A program made the translations under genes and the position numbers. Shown here in pieces: positions 55,982-64,000 of a stretch of 64,000 nucleotides of DNA (its first letter is position 1; each line of letters opens with the position of its first letter). Source of the DNA: Paenibacillus sp. DCT19 (lineage in GTDB: Bacteria; Bacillota; Bacilli; Paenibacillales; Paenibacillaceae). The stretch lies in contig NZ_CP029639.1 of assembly GCF_003268635.1 (NCBI RefSeq), positions 5,664,001 to 5,728,000 of the forward strand, in the 5' to 3' direction. The notes beneath the pieces are model-generated. The model was not told the DNA's origin. It was given only the letters and a program-made list of their open reading frames with translations, and did not search any database.

Positions 55982-57767
55982 ATTCAACACTCTCAAACAA
56001 TTTTTTTTTATTCTTCCATACAGATGCTGGGATACTGTAAGCAACTCTTGTTTTCTTGAACATAGAAAACAAATTATTATAAAAGAACTGAACTTCAGTC
56101 TGATTTCTTTTATCCTTTAGCCACTCTATAAAAACAACAGAAAAAAAGGAATCATATTTACGATATAACTCTTTATTTTTTTCCCTTCTTTTGCCCTTTT
56201 TTGAAGGTAACTTTTCTAAATAAACTGAAATAGCTTCTATTTCTGCTCTTATTTCTTTAGCTTTATCATATGAATAACCATCACGAACATGTGGCTTTTT
56301 ATTGCTCCAGAACTCAGCATAATCTTCACTCTCAATAAGAATATTTAAATAATCAAATATCAGTTGTTCAGGATTTGTTTTACCAGGCAAAGTAATAATA
56401 TTAGATTCTAGTTGATTTTTAGCATCCCCATCTAGAACACAAATTGCTTTAATAATATTATTAGTAAGTATTTCATCACGGAAAATACTTTGTAAATTAC
56501 TAGATCCAACATTAGAATCGACAAAATGGAATACTTCCCTTACCTTAAGAATTTGAGGATCCCAATCTCCGAGAACCATAAAAATATCATTAAGAAGTTT
56601 TCTAGCTTCGGCGTCTTCCGTAAATATAGGTATCTTATTGCTTTCCCTTAATTCAGAAGATGTAACTTGTTCTAGGTACATTCTTATAGTAAACATATCT
56701 ATTTCTTCACATACACTAACTTTGTTTTGTTCATTTAAAAGGTAAAGAACATTAGCTTTTTTGTTTATTCCGTGTTCAATAAGTGAAAAACTATGTGTTG
56801 TGAACACAATCTGGATCGAATAATCTTCTGAATATGTTTTTAATAGATTGTATAACTTCAATTGGTATGATGGATGTAGAGTTGCATCTATTTCGTCTAT
56901 CAACAATAAACTACTAATATGATGGTTTTCATCTACTCCAACCTCCTTCTGTAATTCATCATAATAATATTTAAGCGATACTAACGCCGTAATGATAATG
57001 TATAAATTATCCTCTCCGGCTGAAATAGTATTTGAATCAATACCATCTATGCTAGTTTTAAACTCAGCCCTTTTTTTCATACCAATATTACTGTAGGATT
57101 CATGAGTTACATCTATATTCGTAAAAGACGAGTAGATTTGGTTAATTGTGTTAATGTATTCTAATGGTAATGAACTTTTTATTTGGCTAATATAACTATC
57201 TTTTAATTCCCTTTTTAATATGTTTTTTATTTTAGTTAATGTCTGATTATCTAGTTCTAAACTTTTGCTTAATTTTTCACTTATTTTTTCCAAGTGAAGT
57301 TCTTGATACTCCCCATATGATAATAAACGGGATAAACCTAAATATATTACTGGCATTTCTGGAAGAGATTCGTTTTTTCCACGAGCATAGTTTGGTTTTA
57401 TTGAATATCTTGAATTTTTTGGAGAATTGTGTTTTCTGAATTCCAACTTACTATTATCAAAATATGTAACTTCTAAAATTGAACCTTTTTTCCCGTTAGT
57501 AGGGTCATTAAATTGTTTATCTCCTCGACTCAATGTTTCTATTTTTGGATTCATAATACTATTAATACTATTAATAGTATTAATACAATTTTTTAAGTTC
57601 CCAGAAGTGTTAGAAGCATTTCTTTGCTTATACGAGTTGGAAAGCAAGTATAAGATTGAACTCTTACAAGTTCCATTAGTTCCAGAGACCAAATTCAAAT
57701 TAGGACTTAATTCTAAAGAAATATCAATTAGTTTTCGATAACTTTTTATATCTAATTTTCTACTCAT
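55968..57767 (-). CDS. OLD-like AAA ATPase with TOPRIM-like C-terminal half
   Basis: A 599-residue protein. The ABC-type ATPase half has a Walker A at residues 29-36, GTNGTCKS, with Cys in place of the usual Gly before Lys; a signature-like SAGEDNL (about 246); Walker B SSLLLIDEIDATLHP (about 290); and switch His TTHSFSL. The C-terminal half has TOPRIM-like acidic sites, FTEDAEARKLL (Glu about 382) and CVLDGDAKN (DGD about 446), followed by LPGKTNPEQLIFDYL and a basic tail (KKGKRREKNKEL). This is the OLD nuclease layout used in several phage-defence systems. GAGGAG precedes the ATG. First gene of a two-gene operon with the adenine methylase; foreign base composition. Confidence 0.85.
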   Translation of the reverse strand: MSRKLDIKSYRKLIDISLELSPNLNLVSGTNGTCKSSILYLLSNSYKQRNASNTSGNLKNCINTINSINSIMNPKIETLSRGDKQFNDPTNGKKGSILEVTYFDNSKLEFRKHNSPKNSRYSIKPNYARGKNESLPEMPVIYLGLSRLLSYGEYQELHLEKISEKLSKSLELDNQTLTKIKNILKRELKDSYISQIKSSLPLEYINTINQIYSSFTNIDVTHESYSNIGMKKRAEFKTSIDGIDSNTISAGEDNLYIIITALVSLKYYYDELQKEVGVDENHHISSLLLIDEIDATLHPSYQLKLYNLLKTYSEDYSIQIVFTTHSFSLIEHGINKKANVLYLLNEQNKVSVCEEIDMFTIRMYLEQVTSSELRESNKIPIFTEDAEARKLLNDIFMVLGDWDPQILKVREVFHFVDSNVGSSNLQSIFRDEILTNNIIKAICVLDGDAKNQLESNIITLPGKTNPEQLIFDYLNILIESEDYAEFWSNKKPHVRDGYSYDKAKEIRAEIEAISVYLEKLPSKKGKRREKNKELYRKYDSFFSVVFIEWLKDKRNQTEVQFFYNNLFSMFKKTRVAYSIPASVWKNKKKLFESVEYANN

Positions 57768-58007
57768 ATCTTCTCCTCTAATACGCTTTTTGTAGCGTTA
57801 TTTCAATGAATACTAAATCAGGATTTCTGAAAGTTTAGCCTTCCACGAGGTAAATCCAGCTTTAAAGACAACACTCATTTTCACTGAATCTCTACATCCT
57901 ACTATATAAAGGCTAGCTCCAAATATTGATTTTAAAATAGAATCGCATTTAAGTTACTATAACAATAACTTCTTAAAAATTCAATTTAATTAACGATAAA
58001 TAAACAC
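57768..58007. other. AT-rich edge of the island next to glmS
   Basis: A 240-base gap between the ATPase start and the glmS terminator. It should hold the promoter of the operon, but no consensus pair is convincing. No transposon end (5' TGT with repeats) recognised. Confidence 0.35.
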
Positions 58008-58054
58008 AGAAAAGTTGAGCAGATCTCAGGGAATTTATCCTAGTTCTGCTCAAC
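58008..58054 (-). terminator. glmS terminator
   Basis: GTTGAGCAGA and TCTGCTCAAC pair across about 21 bases; on the minus strand the hairpin is followed by TTTTCTG. About 45 bases after the glmS stop. Confidence 0.7.
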
Positions 58055-58095
58055 ATAAATTTGATTATACTCTCCTCAGATTTTACGTCTACGAA

Positions 58096-58135
58096 TTACT
58101 CAACCGTTACACTCTTCGCCAAGTTACGTGGTTTA
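58096..58135 (-). other. attTn7-like target sequence at the 3' end of glmS
   Basis: The codons for PRNLAKSVTVE-stop (minus strand, AACTTGGCGAAGAGTGTAAC and GGTTGAG) match the well-conserved site used by Tn7-type elements, which insert just downstream of glmS. Here the AT-rich defence-like island begins on that side. Confidence 0.5.
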
Positions 58136-59928
58136 TCCACATCGTGTCCCAGTGCAAGAGATGCGTAGTATGCAAGCAATTGCAGAGCTACAACGGACAG
58201 AGCTGGGCTCAGCAATGGCAACGTCTTAGGAATAGCAAACGCTTGATCCACGGATTTCAGCAAGCTTGCTACATGCTCTTCATACGTAATTGCCAGTACA
58301 TCTGCGCCACGCGCTTTAACTTCCTTGATGTTGCTCACTGTTTTCTCAAGCACGTTCTCCTGTGTTGCCAGGGCAATAACAGGGATTCCGTCCTCGATCA
58401 ATGCGAGCGTACCATGCTTCAACTCACCCGCAGCATAAGCTTCGGAGTGGATGTAGGAGATCTCTTTCAGCTTCAACGAACCTTCTTGTGCTACAGCGTA
58501 GTCCAGACCACGGCCGATGAAGAAGAGATGTTGATGTTTCGAGATTTGCTCTGCATATCCTTTGATTGCATCAGCTTGCTCCAACATGGATTCTACTTGC
58601 TCAGGCAGAGCTTGCATTGCAGCAAGCATGTGCTCGATTTCTTCTGCAGTTTGTGTACCACGTACTTGTGCCAGATACAGACCAAGCAGGTTGAACGCGA
58701 TCAGTTGTGATGTGTATGCTTTTGTGGAAGCAACCGCGATTTCCGGTCCTGCCAATGTTGCAATAACATCATTGGCATCACGAGCGATGGAGCTGCCCAC
58801 AACGTTTGTTACGGCCAACACGTGTGCACCATTGGACTGTGCTTCACGAAGTGCAGCCAGTGTATCCGCAGTTTCACCAGATTGGCTCACAACGATGACC
58901 AGTGTATCTTTGTTCACGATTGGTGAACGATAACGGTACTCGGAAGCAACATCTGTTTCTACCGGAATGCGTACCAGTTGTTCAATGATTGTACGTCCAA
59001 CCAGACCTGCGTGGTATGCAGTACCACAAGCAATGATCTGAATGTTACGGATATTTTTAATTTGCTCTTCCGTCATGCTCAGCTCAGGAAGTTGAACTTT
59101 TTTGCCGTCTGTGTCAATGCGACCCAGCATTGTATCACGGTATGCTTTTGGTTGCTCATGAATTTCTTTCAGCATGAAGTGCTCGAATCCGCCTTTTTCT
59201 GCGGTTACAGCATCCCAATCGACACGAATCATTTCCCGAGAAATAAAGTTACCTTCAATCGTCATCAATTCGACAGCATCATGTGTCAGAACAGCCATTT
59301 CACCATCATTCAGAATGTACACGTCACGTGTATGTTCCAGAATTGCCGGGATATCGGAACCAATGAAGTTCTCGCCTTCACCAATACCAATAATCAATGG
59401 ACTAGCTTGACGTACAGCTACGAGTTTCTCAGGCTCATGCTCTGTCAAAACACCCAGTGCGAATGCGCCACGCAACAACGTGATCACCTTTTGCACTGTT
59501 TTAACGATATCACCATTGTATTCACGTGCAATAAGGTGAGAGATAACTTCAGTATCTGTCTCAGAAGTGAACGTTTGGCCTTGAGCCATCAATTCGTCCT
59601 TCAGCTCCAAGTAGTTCTCAATAATACCGTTATGCACAACAGAGAACTTCTGACTTACATCCGTGTGTGGATGGGAGTTCTCATCCGATGGTTTACCATG
59701 AGTCGCCCAACGTGTGTGTCCGATTCCGGCATTACCTACCAGTGGTGCACCATCCAGCTTAGCCTCAAGATTTGCAAGACGTCCAAGCGCTTTGGTGATT
59801 TGCAGACCTTCAGGTGTAAATACAGCAATACCCGCAGAGTCATAACCACGATACTCGAGCTTCTTCAGACCTTCGACCAATACCGATTGAGTGTTCTTAT
59901 TACCAATATATCCAACAATACCGCACAT
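58096..59928 (-). CDS. glmS: Glutamine-fructose-6-phosphate aminotransferase
   Basis: A 610-residue enzyme that makes glucosamine-6-phosphate, the first step of amino-sugar and peptidoglycan precursor synthesis. The glutaminase domain starts at the catalytic Cys (MCGIVGYIGN), contains GNAGIGHTRWATHG, and the two SIS isomerase domains contain VSQSGETADT and the C-terminal DKPRNLAKSVTVE. AGGAGG precedes the ATG. Controlled by the ribozyme in its leader. Lies downstream of glmM on the same strand. The 3' end also carries the conserved sequence that TnsD-type proteins bind. Confidence 0.97.
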   Translation of the reverse strand: MCGIVGYIGNKNTQSVLVEGLKKLEYRGYDSAGIAVFTPEGLQITKALGRLANLEAKLDGAPLVGNAGIGHTRWATHGKPSDENSHPHTDVSQKFSVVHNGIIENYLELKDELMAQGQTFTSETDTEVISHLIAREYNGDIVKTVQKVITLLRGAFALGVLTEHEPEKLVAVRQASPLIIGIGEGENFIGSDIPAILEHTRDVYILNDGEMAVLTHDAVELMTIEGNFISREMIRVDWDAVTAEKGGFEHFMLKEIHEQPKAYRDTMLGRIDTDGKKVQLPELSMTEEQIKNIRNIQIIACGTAYHAGLVGRTIIEQLVRIPVETDVASEYRYRSPIVNKDTLVIVVSQSGETADTLAALREAQSNGAHVLAVTNVVGSSIARDANDVIATLAGPEIAVASTKAYTSQLIAFNLLGLYLAQVRGTQTAEEIEHMLAAMQALPEQVESMLEQADAIKGYAEQISKHQHLFFIGRGLDYAVAQEGSLKLKEISYIHSEAYAAGELKHGTLALIEDGIPVIALATQENVLEKTVSNIKEVKARGADVLAITYEEHVASLLKSVDQAFAIPKTLPLLSPALSVVALQLLAYYASLALGHDVDKPRNLAKSVTVE

Positions 59929-60214
59929 AATTTAAGTTCCTCCGATTGTATATGAATACTGTGTCACGAAGAAAGACGCCTCGGCGCGGCATAGCGGAAA
60001 AATGAATGATTGCCTAACGGTTCATGAATACTCGCTACTTATTCAATTATCAATGATCAGAGCAGCCTCTTGCCGCTCCGCTGTCATCATAAGCTGTTAT
60101 GAATGTTATAACTGCAATCATGAATGTACATCATTTTCCCGTGCGCGCACCCATAGTGCTCTTCGTGCACATTCATTTGTATTTTTATTTATATCCTGCA
60201 CCCACCGACGCGTT

Positions 60215-60412
60215 GTGTGGACAGTCACCCATCCATTTTCCGCAAAATCCGGTTCACGGCTCTGATGCATCACCGGGAGGTCCCCGCCGAACAATCCGAA
60301 CACCTCCACCTCGTCAGCTTGATTGCCGTTGATCCTGTTCATCCATACTCTATGTTCAAATAGATATGGTGACACAAGATACTTCCCGCGCAACTTCAAG
60401 CTCTGGCGCTTG
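60215..60412 (-). ncRNA. glmS ribozyme: glmS ribozyme riboswitch
   Basis: A self-cleaving ribozyme in the glmS leader activated by glucosamine-6-phosphate. On the minus strand the cleavage core AGCGCCAGAG lies at 60410-60401, with cleavage expected between A at 60410 and G at 60409. Downstream are GACGAGGTGGAGG, TTCGGCGGGGACCTCCCGG, GCCGTGAACCGG and the P4 hairpin with GGATGGGTGACTGTCC, all in the order of the known class. The 3' part is about 290 bases before the glmS start, a long leader for this RNA. Confidence 0.88.
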
Positions 60413-60699
60413 TGTAACTGATACCTTACGATCCTCACTTTCTGTGTCTGAATGACGACTCCACTCATTATATGCAGGTCAGGTTCATTTTGCAATGGAG
60501 CAAAGTACCTGTAACAATTTCAGCATATTTACCCACATGCCAGACCAGTTAAACAGACCGATGGTCTCACCGGTCTAGGATGTGAGTTTATGAATGTAAT
60601 ACTCTATTATATCACAATATGGGCGATACTTCGGGACTATACGCTTAGATCCATATATTGATCAAAATACTCCCAGTAATCGTATATCCGCTGTGTGAC

Positions 60700-62040
60700 T
60701 TATACTAATTCTTTTTGTACTACATCAGCAATTTGCGCTACAAATTGCTCCAGCTCTACCTTATCCGGTCCTTCCGCCATGACACGAATCAATGACTCGG
60801 TACCTGAGGCACGAACAAGTACGCGGCCGTTATCGCCAAGTTGCTTCTCAACAACGGCAATAGCTTCGCCGATTGCAGTATTTCCTTCATATTTGCTCTT
60901 ATCCTGAACACGCACATTGACCAACACCTGTGGGTACTGAGTCATAAGTGATTTCAGTTCGCTAAGCTTTTTGCCAGATGCCTTAAGTGTGTCCACGAGT
61001 TGAATCGCAGTCAGCATGCCGTCACCTGTTGTGTTGTAATCCAGGAAAATAACGTGACCAGACTGCTCTCCGCCCAGATTGTACCCACCGCGGCGCATCT
61101 CCTCCATTACATAACGGTCACCTACTGCTGTCTTAGCTGTTTTGAGTGCCAGTTTCTCTGTGGCTTTGTAGAATCCGATATTACTCATTACCGTGGATAC
61201 AACAGTACTATCCTTCAGCTTGCCGGCACGGTTCATCGCATCCCCACAGATACACAGGATGAAGTCCCCATCCACTTCTGCACCTGTCTCATCAATCGCA
61301 ATCAGTCGATCCGCATCACCGTCAAAAGCAAGACCAAGATCTGCCTTATGTTTGAGCACCTCTTGTTTCAAATGCTCTGGATGTGTAGAGCCACATTGCT
61401 CATTAATGTTCAGGCCATTAGGCTCAGCACCAATCGCAATGACTTCGGCACCTAGTTCGCTGAACAATTTTGGCGCCAGCTCATAGGCAGCTCCGTTCGC
61501 ACAGTCTAGTACAACTTTGAGTCCTGAGAACGATTCATTAACGGTTTTTTTCAAGAAATCCAAATAACGGAATCGTGATTGCTCATCAACAGTCACTGTA
61601 CCTAGACCGCCACCTACAGGACGTGGCAATTCGTCTGTCTCAGCATCCATTAGCTCTTCGATCCGGTTCTCCGTCTCATCAGATAGCTTGAAGCCATCTC
61701 CGCCAAAGAATTTAATTCCGTTATCCTCAACTGGATTGTGAGAAGCAGAGATCATAACGCCAGCATCTGCCTTCAATACACGTGTAAGATATGCCACACC
61801 TGGAGTGGATACAACACCAATTCGAATGACATCCGCTCCAATGGATAACAGACCTGCCACAAGTGCGGATTCAAGCATAAGTCCCGAGATCCGAGTATCC
61901 ATACCGATTACCACTTTAGGTCTTTCCACGCCACCTGCAAGCACGTAGCCTCCGCATCGTCCAATGCTATATGCAAGTTCTGCTGTTAATTCTTTATTAG
62001 CAACCCCTCTTACACCGTCTGTACCAAAATATTTCCCCAT
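60700..62040 (-). CDS. glmM: Phosphoglucosamine mutase
   Basis: A 446-residue enzyme converting glucosamine-6-phosphate to glucosamine-1-phosphate. The phosphoserine loop is [13 protein letters not shown] (Ser about 100), the magnesium site DGDADRLI, the sugar-binding GGEQSGH, and the phosphate-contact RASGTE near the end. AGGAG precedes the ATG. Between cdaR and glmS on the same strand, as in other Bacillales. Confidence 0.97.
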   Translation of the reverse strand: MGKYFGTDGVRGVANKELTAELAYSIGRCGGYVLAGGVERPKVVIGMDTRISGLMLESALVAGLLSIGADVIRIGVVSTPGVAYLTRVLKADAGVMISASHNPVEDNGIKFFGGDGFKLSDETENRIEELMDAETDELPRPVGGGLGTVTVDEQSRFRYLDFLKKTVNESFSGLKVVLDCANGAAYELAPKLFSELGAEVIAIGAEPNGLNINEQCGSTHPEHLKQEVLKHKADLGLAFDGDADRLIAIDETGAEVDGDFILCICGDAMNRAGKLKDSTVVSTVMSNIGFYKATEKLALKTAKTAVGDRYVMEEMRRGGYNLGGEQSGHVIFLDYNTTGDGMLTAIQLVDTLKASGKKLSELKSLMTQYPQVLVNVRVQDKSKYEGNTAIGEAIAVVEKQLGDNGRVLVRASGTESLIRVMAEGPDKVELEQFVAQIADVVQKELV

Positions 62041-62087
62041 GATCTAACTCCTTTTATTCGCATCATATAAGAGCATAAAATGTAATA

Positions 62088-62157
62088 GAGGTTATTCAAA
62101 AAGTCCGCTTTTGATTACGAAGGATGCCTCGGCATCTACCTTTTGAACACGCACTAA
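62088..62157. repeat. Dispersed GTTCAAAAAGTCCGCTTTTG repeat, longest copy
   Basis: AGAGGTTATTCAAAAAGTCCG, then CTTTTGATTACGAAGGATGCC, then CCTTTTGAACACGCAC (three consecutive pieces) between glmM and cdaR. The ends GTTCAAAA... and ...TTTTGAAC can pair and the middle GATGCC/GGCATC can also pair, so the unit folds back on itself. Related units lie at 14874, 31029 and 33037. Confidence 0.7.
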
Positions 62158-62181
62158 TATTCAAATTGACGATTCGAATCA

Positions 62182-63668
62182 CTATGGATTCGATCCACTA
62201 CTGTTTGCGTTACTATTGCTATTCGTATTTCCCCGATTCGGTACGTTGCCTTGTTGATTCTGCTCCTGTGTTTCCGTATTCGATTCGGTTTCTTCCTCCT
62301 CAGGAACTGGCTCCGTATTACCGTTCTCCACTTCTGCAGGTGAAGGCTCCGGTCCCACTGTATCTTCGTCCGTAGCATCCTCGCTAGGAGTAACTGTGGT
62401 TTCATCCGCATTTTCCGTAATTTTTACCGTGGCACTCAAATTATCGGAAGATTCATCGAGTTCAGCAAATCGTGGCAGATCGGCGGATACCTCAACCTCG
62501 TGATTGCCCACCGCTAAACCACGAAGATCTGCGGATAGTTTGATATCATCACTACTCAGACCTTCGAGCATACTTGAAGAACCCTTGAGCGTAATATTCA
62601 ACCCGCCACTCTTGGGTGTAACCAATTCGCTTTCCAACCCGTTTCCGATCCCTGTGAGGGTGATGGGTACGTTTGGAAAGACTTTGGTCGTCTCTTCTTT
62701 TTCATCGTACGGTGCTACAGTTACCTTAAGCTGAATCGAACTAGGCTCGATTTTCTCAAAACCGGGAGGCGGCGTCAAGTCCAGGTTAACTGTCGATTCA
62801 CCAGTCTGTTCAAACTGAGTGAGATCCAGGGTTAGTTGGTCGTAGGACTGGATACCCGCAAGCGCCTCCTCTGTACCATAAACCGAGACTTCTTTCACGT
62901 TAGGTTCTACCTTAGACAGAACCAATCCTTCCGGGAGCTGTCCCGAATATTTGATCCTCAAGGGCACAGTTGTATAGGGCTGATTAACCGGAATCCGCAC
63001 TTCCACCGTTTCTGGTGAAACCACTGCATTATCGATTACCTTGCCTTCCGCATCATATGCCTGAAGCTTCACTTTTTTCTGAGTGATATCACCTTTCGCA
63101 TCCTTCACGCTCACACTGCCCTGTACCTTCGCTACAGCCTCCAACTGTCCTTCGGGAGAGTGACCTTAACTGCACCTGAAGGCTCAACCACAGGCGTCCC
63201 AGCGCTGTATCCAGCGGCAGGTTCTCCTTCGGGTACAATATTCACATTGAAGGATTTGGTGCCCAGCTTTTCAACATTCACGGTGACCATCGAAGGCTCC
63301 ATGCTGACAACCTCGACGCCGGATGGCAGATCGGGTACAAGTGGCAAGGTGTTCGAACCATCCTTGACCTCGCTGAGATCTACAAGCACTTTGTAATCAT
63401 CATTAGTGAATATTGATGTCAGCATAGAACGCTGTCCCTTGATCTCCAAACGAACTTCATCCGTGCTCAAGGACGTAAGTACATACGAATTGCTGTCTAG
63501 CCCATAAGGCTGCACAGGTACCGTACGCTCCACAATGCGACTCGTTGAACCTGTTGCAATGGTTGGCGTCGTTGGCACCTCATCGAGATGAATCATGAAC
63601 CAGAGTAGCAAACTAACCGCTAATGCAAGAATTTTCGCAAAGTTATTGTTATTGAACCATTTATCCAT
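62182..63668 (-). pseudogene. cdaR: CdaR (YbbR) regulator of c-di-AMP cyclase, frameshifted
   Basis: A membrane-anchored YbbR-domain protein that binds and adjusts the c-di-AMP cyclase CdaA. The N-terminal helix (AKILALAVSLLLWFMIHLD) is followed by YbbR repeats (about 60-430) and a low-complexity Glu/Asn/Thr-rich tail. Two frames overlap at 63132-63144. One extra base in the GGG run at 63154-63156 restores VTLPEGQLEAVAKVQG. GGGGGG precedes the ATG at 63668. Because this gene is well conserved in Bacillales and its neighbours are intact, a sequencing undercall is the likely cause. Confidence 0.88.
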
Positions 63669-64000
63669 TGTTACGTCCCCCCTTCCGTTTCCAGAAGGTA
63701 GTCCAGCCATTCTTTTTGTTCAGATTGGATGTAGGGCGCAGCTCCTCGTACAGTTTGGCAATAAGTGATTCTTCCTTGATGTCACGCACCACTTGTCCAT
63801 TCATCGCCAGCGACACTTGGCCAGTCTCCTCAGAGACAACTAAACATATCGCATCTGCAACCTCGGTAATACCGATCGCTGCACGGTGACGAGTGCCTAG
63901 TTCTTTGCTGATAAACGGATTCTCGGATAAAGGCAAATAACAGGCTGCCGCGGAGATCTGTTTACCCTGAATAATAACCGCACCATCATGTAATGGTGTA
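63661..64000 (-). CDS. cdaA: Diadenylate cyclase CdaA, C-terminal part (runs off window)
   Basis: The catalytic DAC domain of the membrane c-di-AMP synthase. Within the window are the DGA motif (PLHDGAVIIQG) near 63990 and the RHR motif (GTRHRAAIGITE) near 63885, then VVSEETGQVSLAMNG and a basic tail. The frame is open to the window edge; the N-terminal membrane helices lie outside. It overlaps the cdaR start by eight bases. Confidence 0.93.
   Translation of the reverse strand, partial: TPLHDGAVIIQGKQISAAACYLPLSENPFISKELGTRHRAAIGITEVADAICLVVSEETGQVSLAMNGQVVRDIKEESLIAKLYEELRPTSNLNKKNGWTTFWKRKGGRNNG

Noticed and set aside
57540..57595. Repeated ATTAATACTATTAAT motif resembling iterons
   Set aside because: It is inside the ATPase coding frame (Asn/Ile/Ser-rich stretch) and fits codon repetition rather than a replication origin.
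60118..60495. Minus-strand frame of 125 codons in the glmS leader
   Set aside because: It lies on top of the glmS ribozyme and has no ribosome site or family pattern; the RNA explains the sequence.
1..64000. tRNA, rRNA and CRISPR arrays
   Set aside because: No cloverleaf-like clusters, rRNA conserved stretches or regularly spaced direct repeats were seen on reading; this is not a substitute for tRNAscan or a CRISPR finder.

Overview
The window looks like a chromosomal segment of a Paenibacillus-type, endospore-forming member of the Bacillales. The evidence is the cdaA-cdaR-glmM-glmS block with a glmS ribozyme, a gerKA-KB-KC germination operon, a Spo0E-like phosphatase, copper-amine-oxidase-N 'stalk' proteins, many sugar-utilisation genes with LacI/AraC control, and strong AGGAGG-type ribosome binding sites. 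No rRNA, tRNA, CRISPR array or intact transposase was seen.

Layout. 1-5.4 kb (minus): the start of a sensor kinase and its OmpR-type regulator, pdxK, then a regulator-kinase pair followed by a BcrAB-like ABC exporter. 5.6-8.0 kb: DegV protein, a broken AspA/AstE-like gene, a MerR regulator with a clear palindromic operator. 8.2-14.3 kb (minus): a LacI regulator, then a sugar ABC importer (binding protein and two permeases) and a GH32 fructosidase, with two abutting operators in front and a foldback repeat inside. 14.4-27.5 kb: a YtkA-like lipoprotein, BdbC, secreted repeat proteins, a broken phosphotransferase, two large uncharacterised genes, Spo0E, and a broken WYL regulator with two tandem C39-like proteins. 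27.6-37.9 kb: ArsR/MFS divergent pair, Rrf2 with an NTF2-like protein, and a sugar-derivative cluster of Gfo/Idh/MocA oxidoreductases, an aldo-keto reductase and a TIM-barrel isomerase with two AraC regulators, then a GNAT gene. 38.2-45.1 kb (plus): a beta-propeller protein and a regulator-kinase-ATPase-FtsX permease module. 45.2-49.2 kb: gerK operon. 49.5-53.8 kb: a broken PAS-chemoreceptor gene, a beta-helix protein, a lipoprotein, and a divergent MerR/nitroreductase pair. 53.8-58.0 kb: a visibly AT-rich island. 58.1-64.0 kb: glmS, its ribozyme leader, glmM, cdaR (broken) and the C-terminal end of cdaA, which joins c-di-AMP synthesis to amino-sugar synthesis.

The most interesting region is the AT-rich island directly downstream of glmS, the place used by Tn7-like elements. 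It carries a two-gene overlapping operon of an OLD-like AAA ATPase with a TOPRIM-like C-terminal half and a D12-class (Dam-like) adenine methyltransferase. I read this as a candidate phage-defence system. The operon terminator is followed immediately by a degraded class C group II intron.

A caution on quality: six genes are split by apparent single-base deletions (eight sites in total), seven of them in short G/C runs. In each case adding one base restores the expected protein. They look more like homopolymer undercalls in the assembly than true gene decay, but this cannot be settled from sequence alone.
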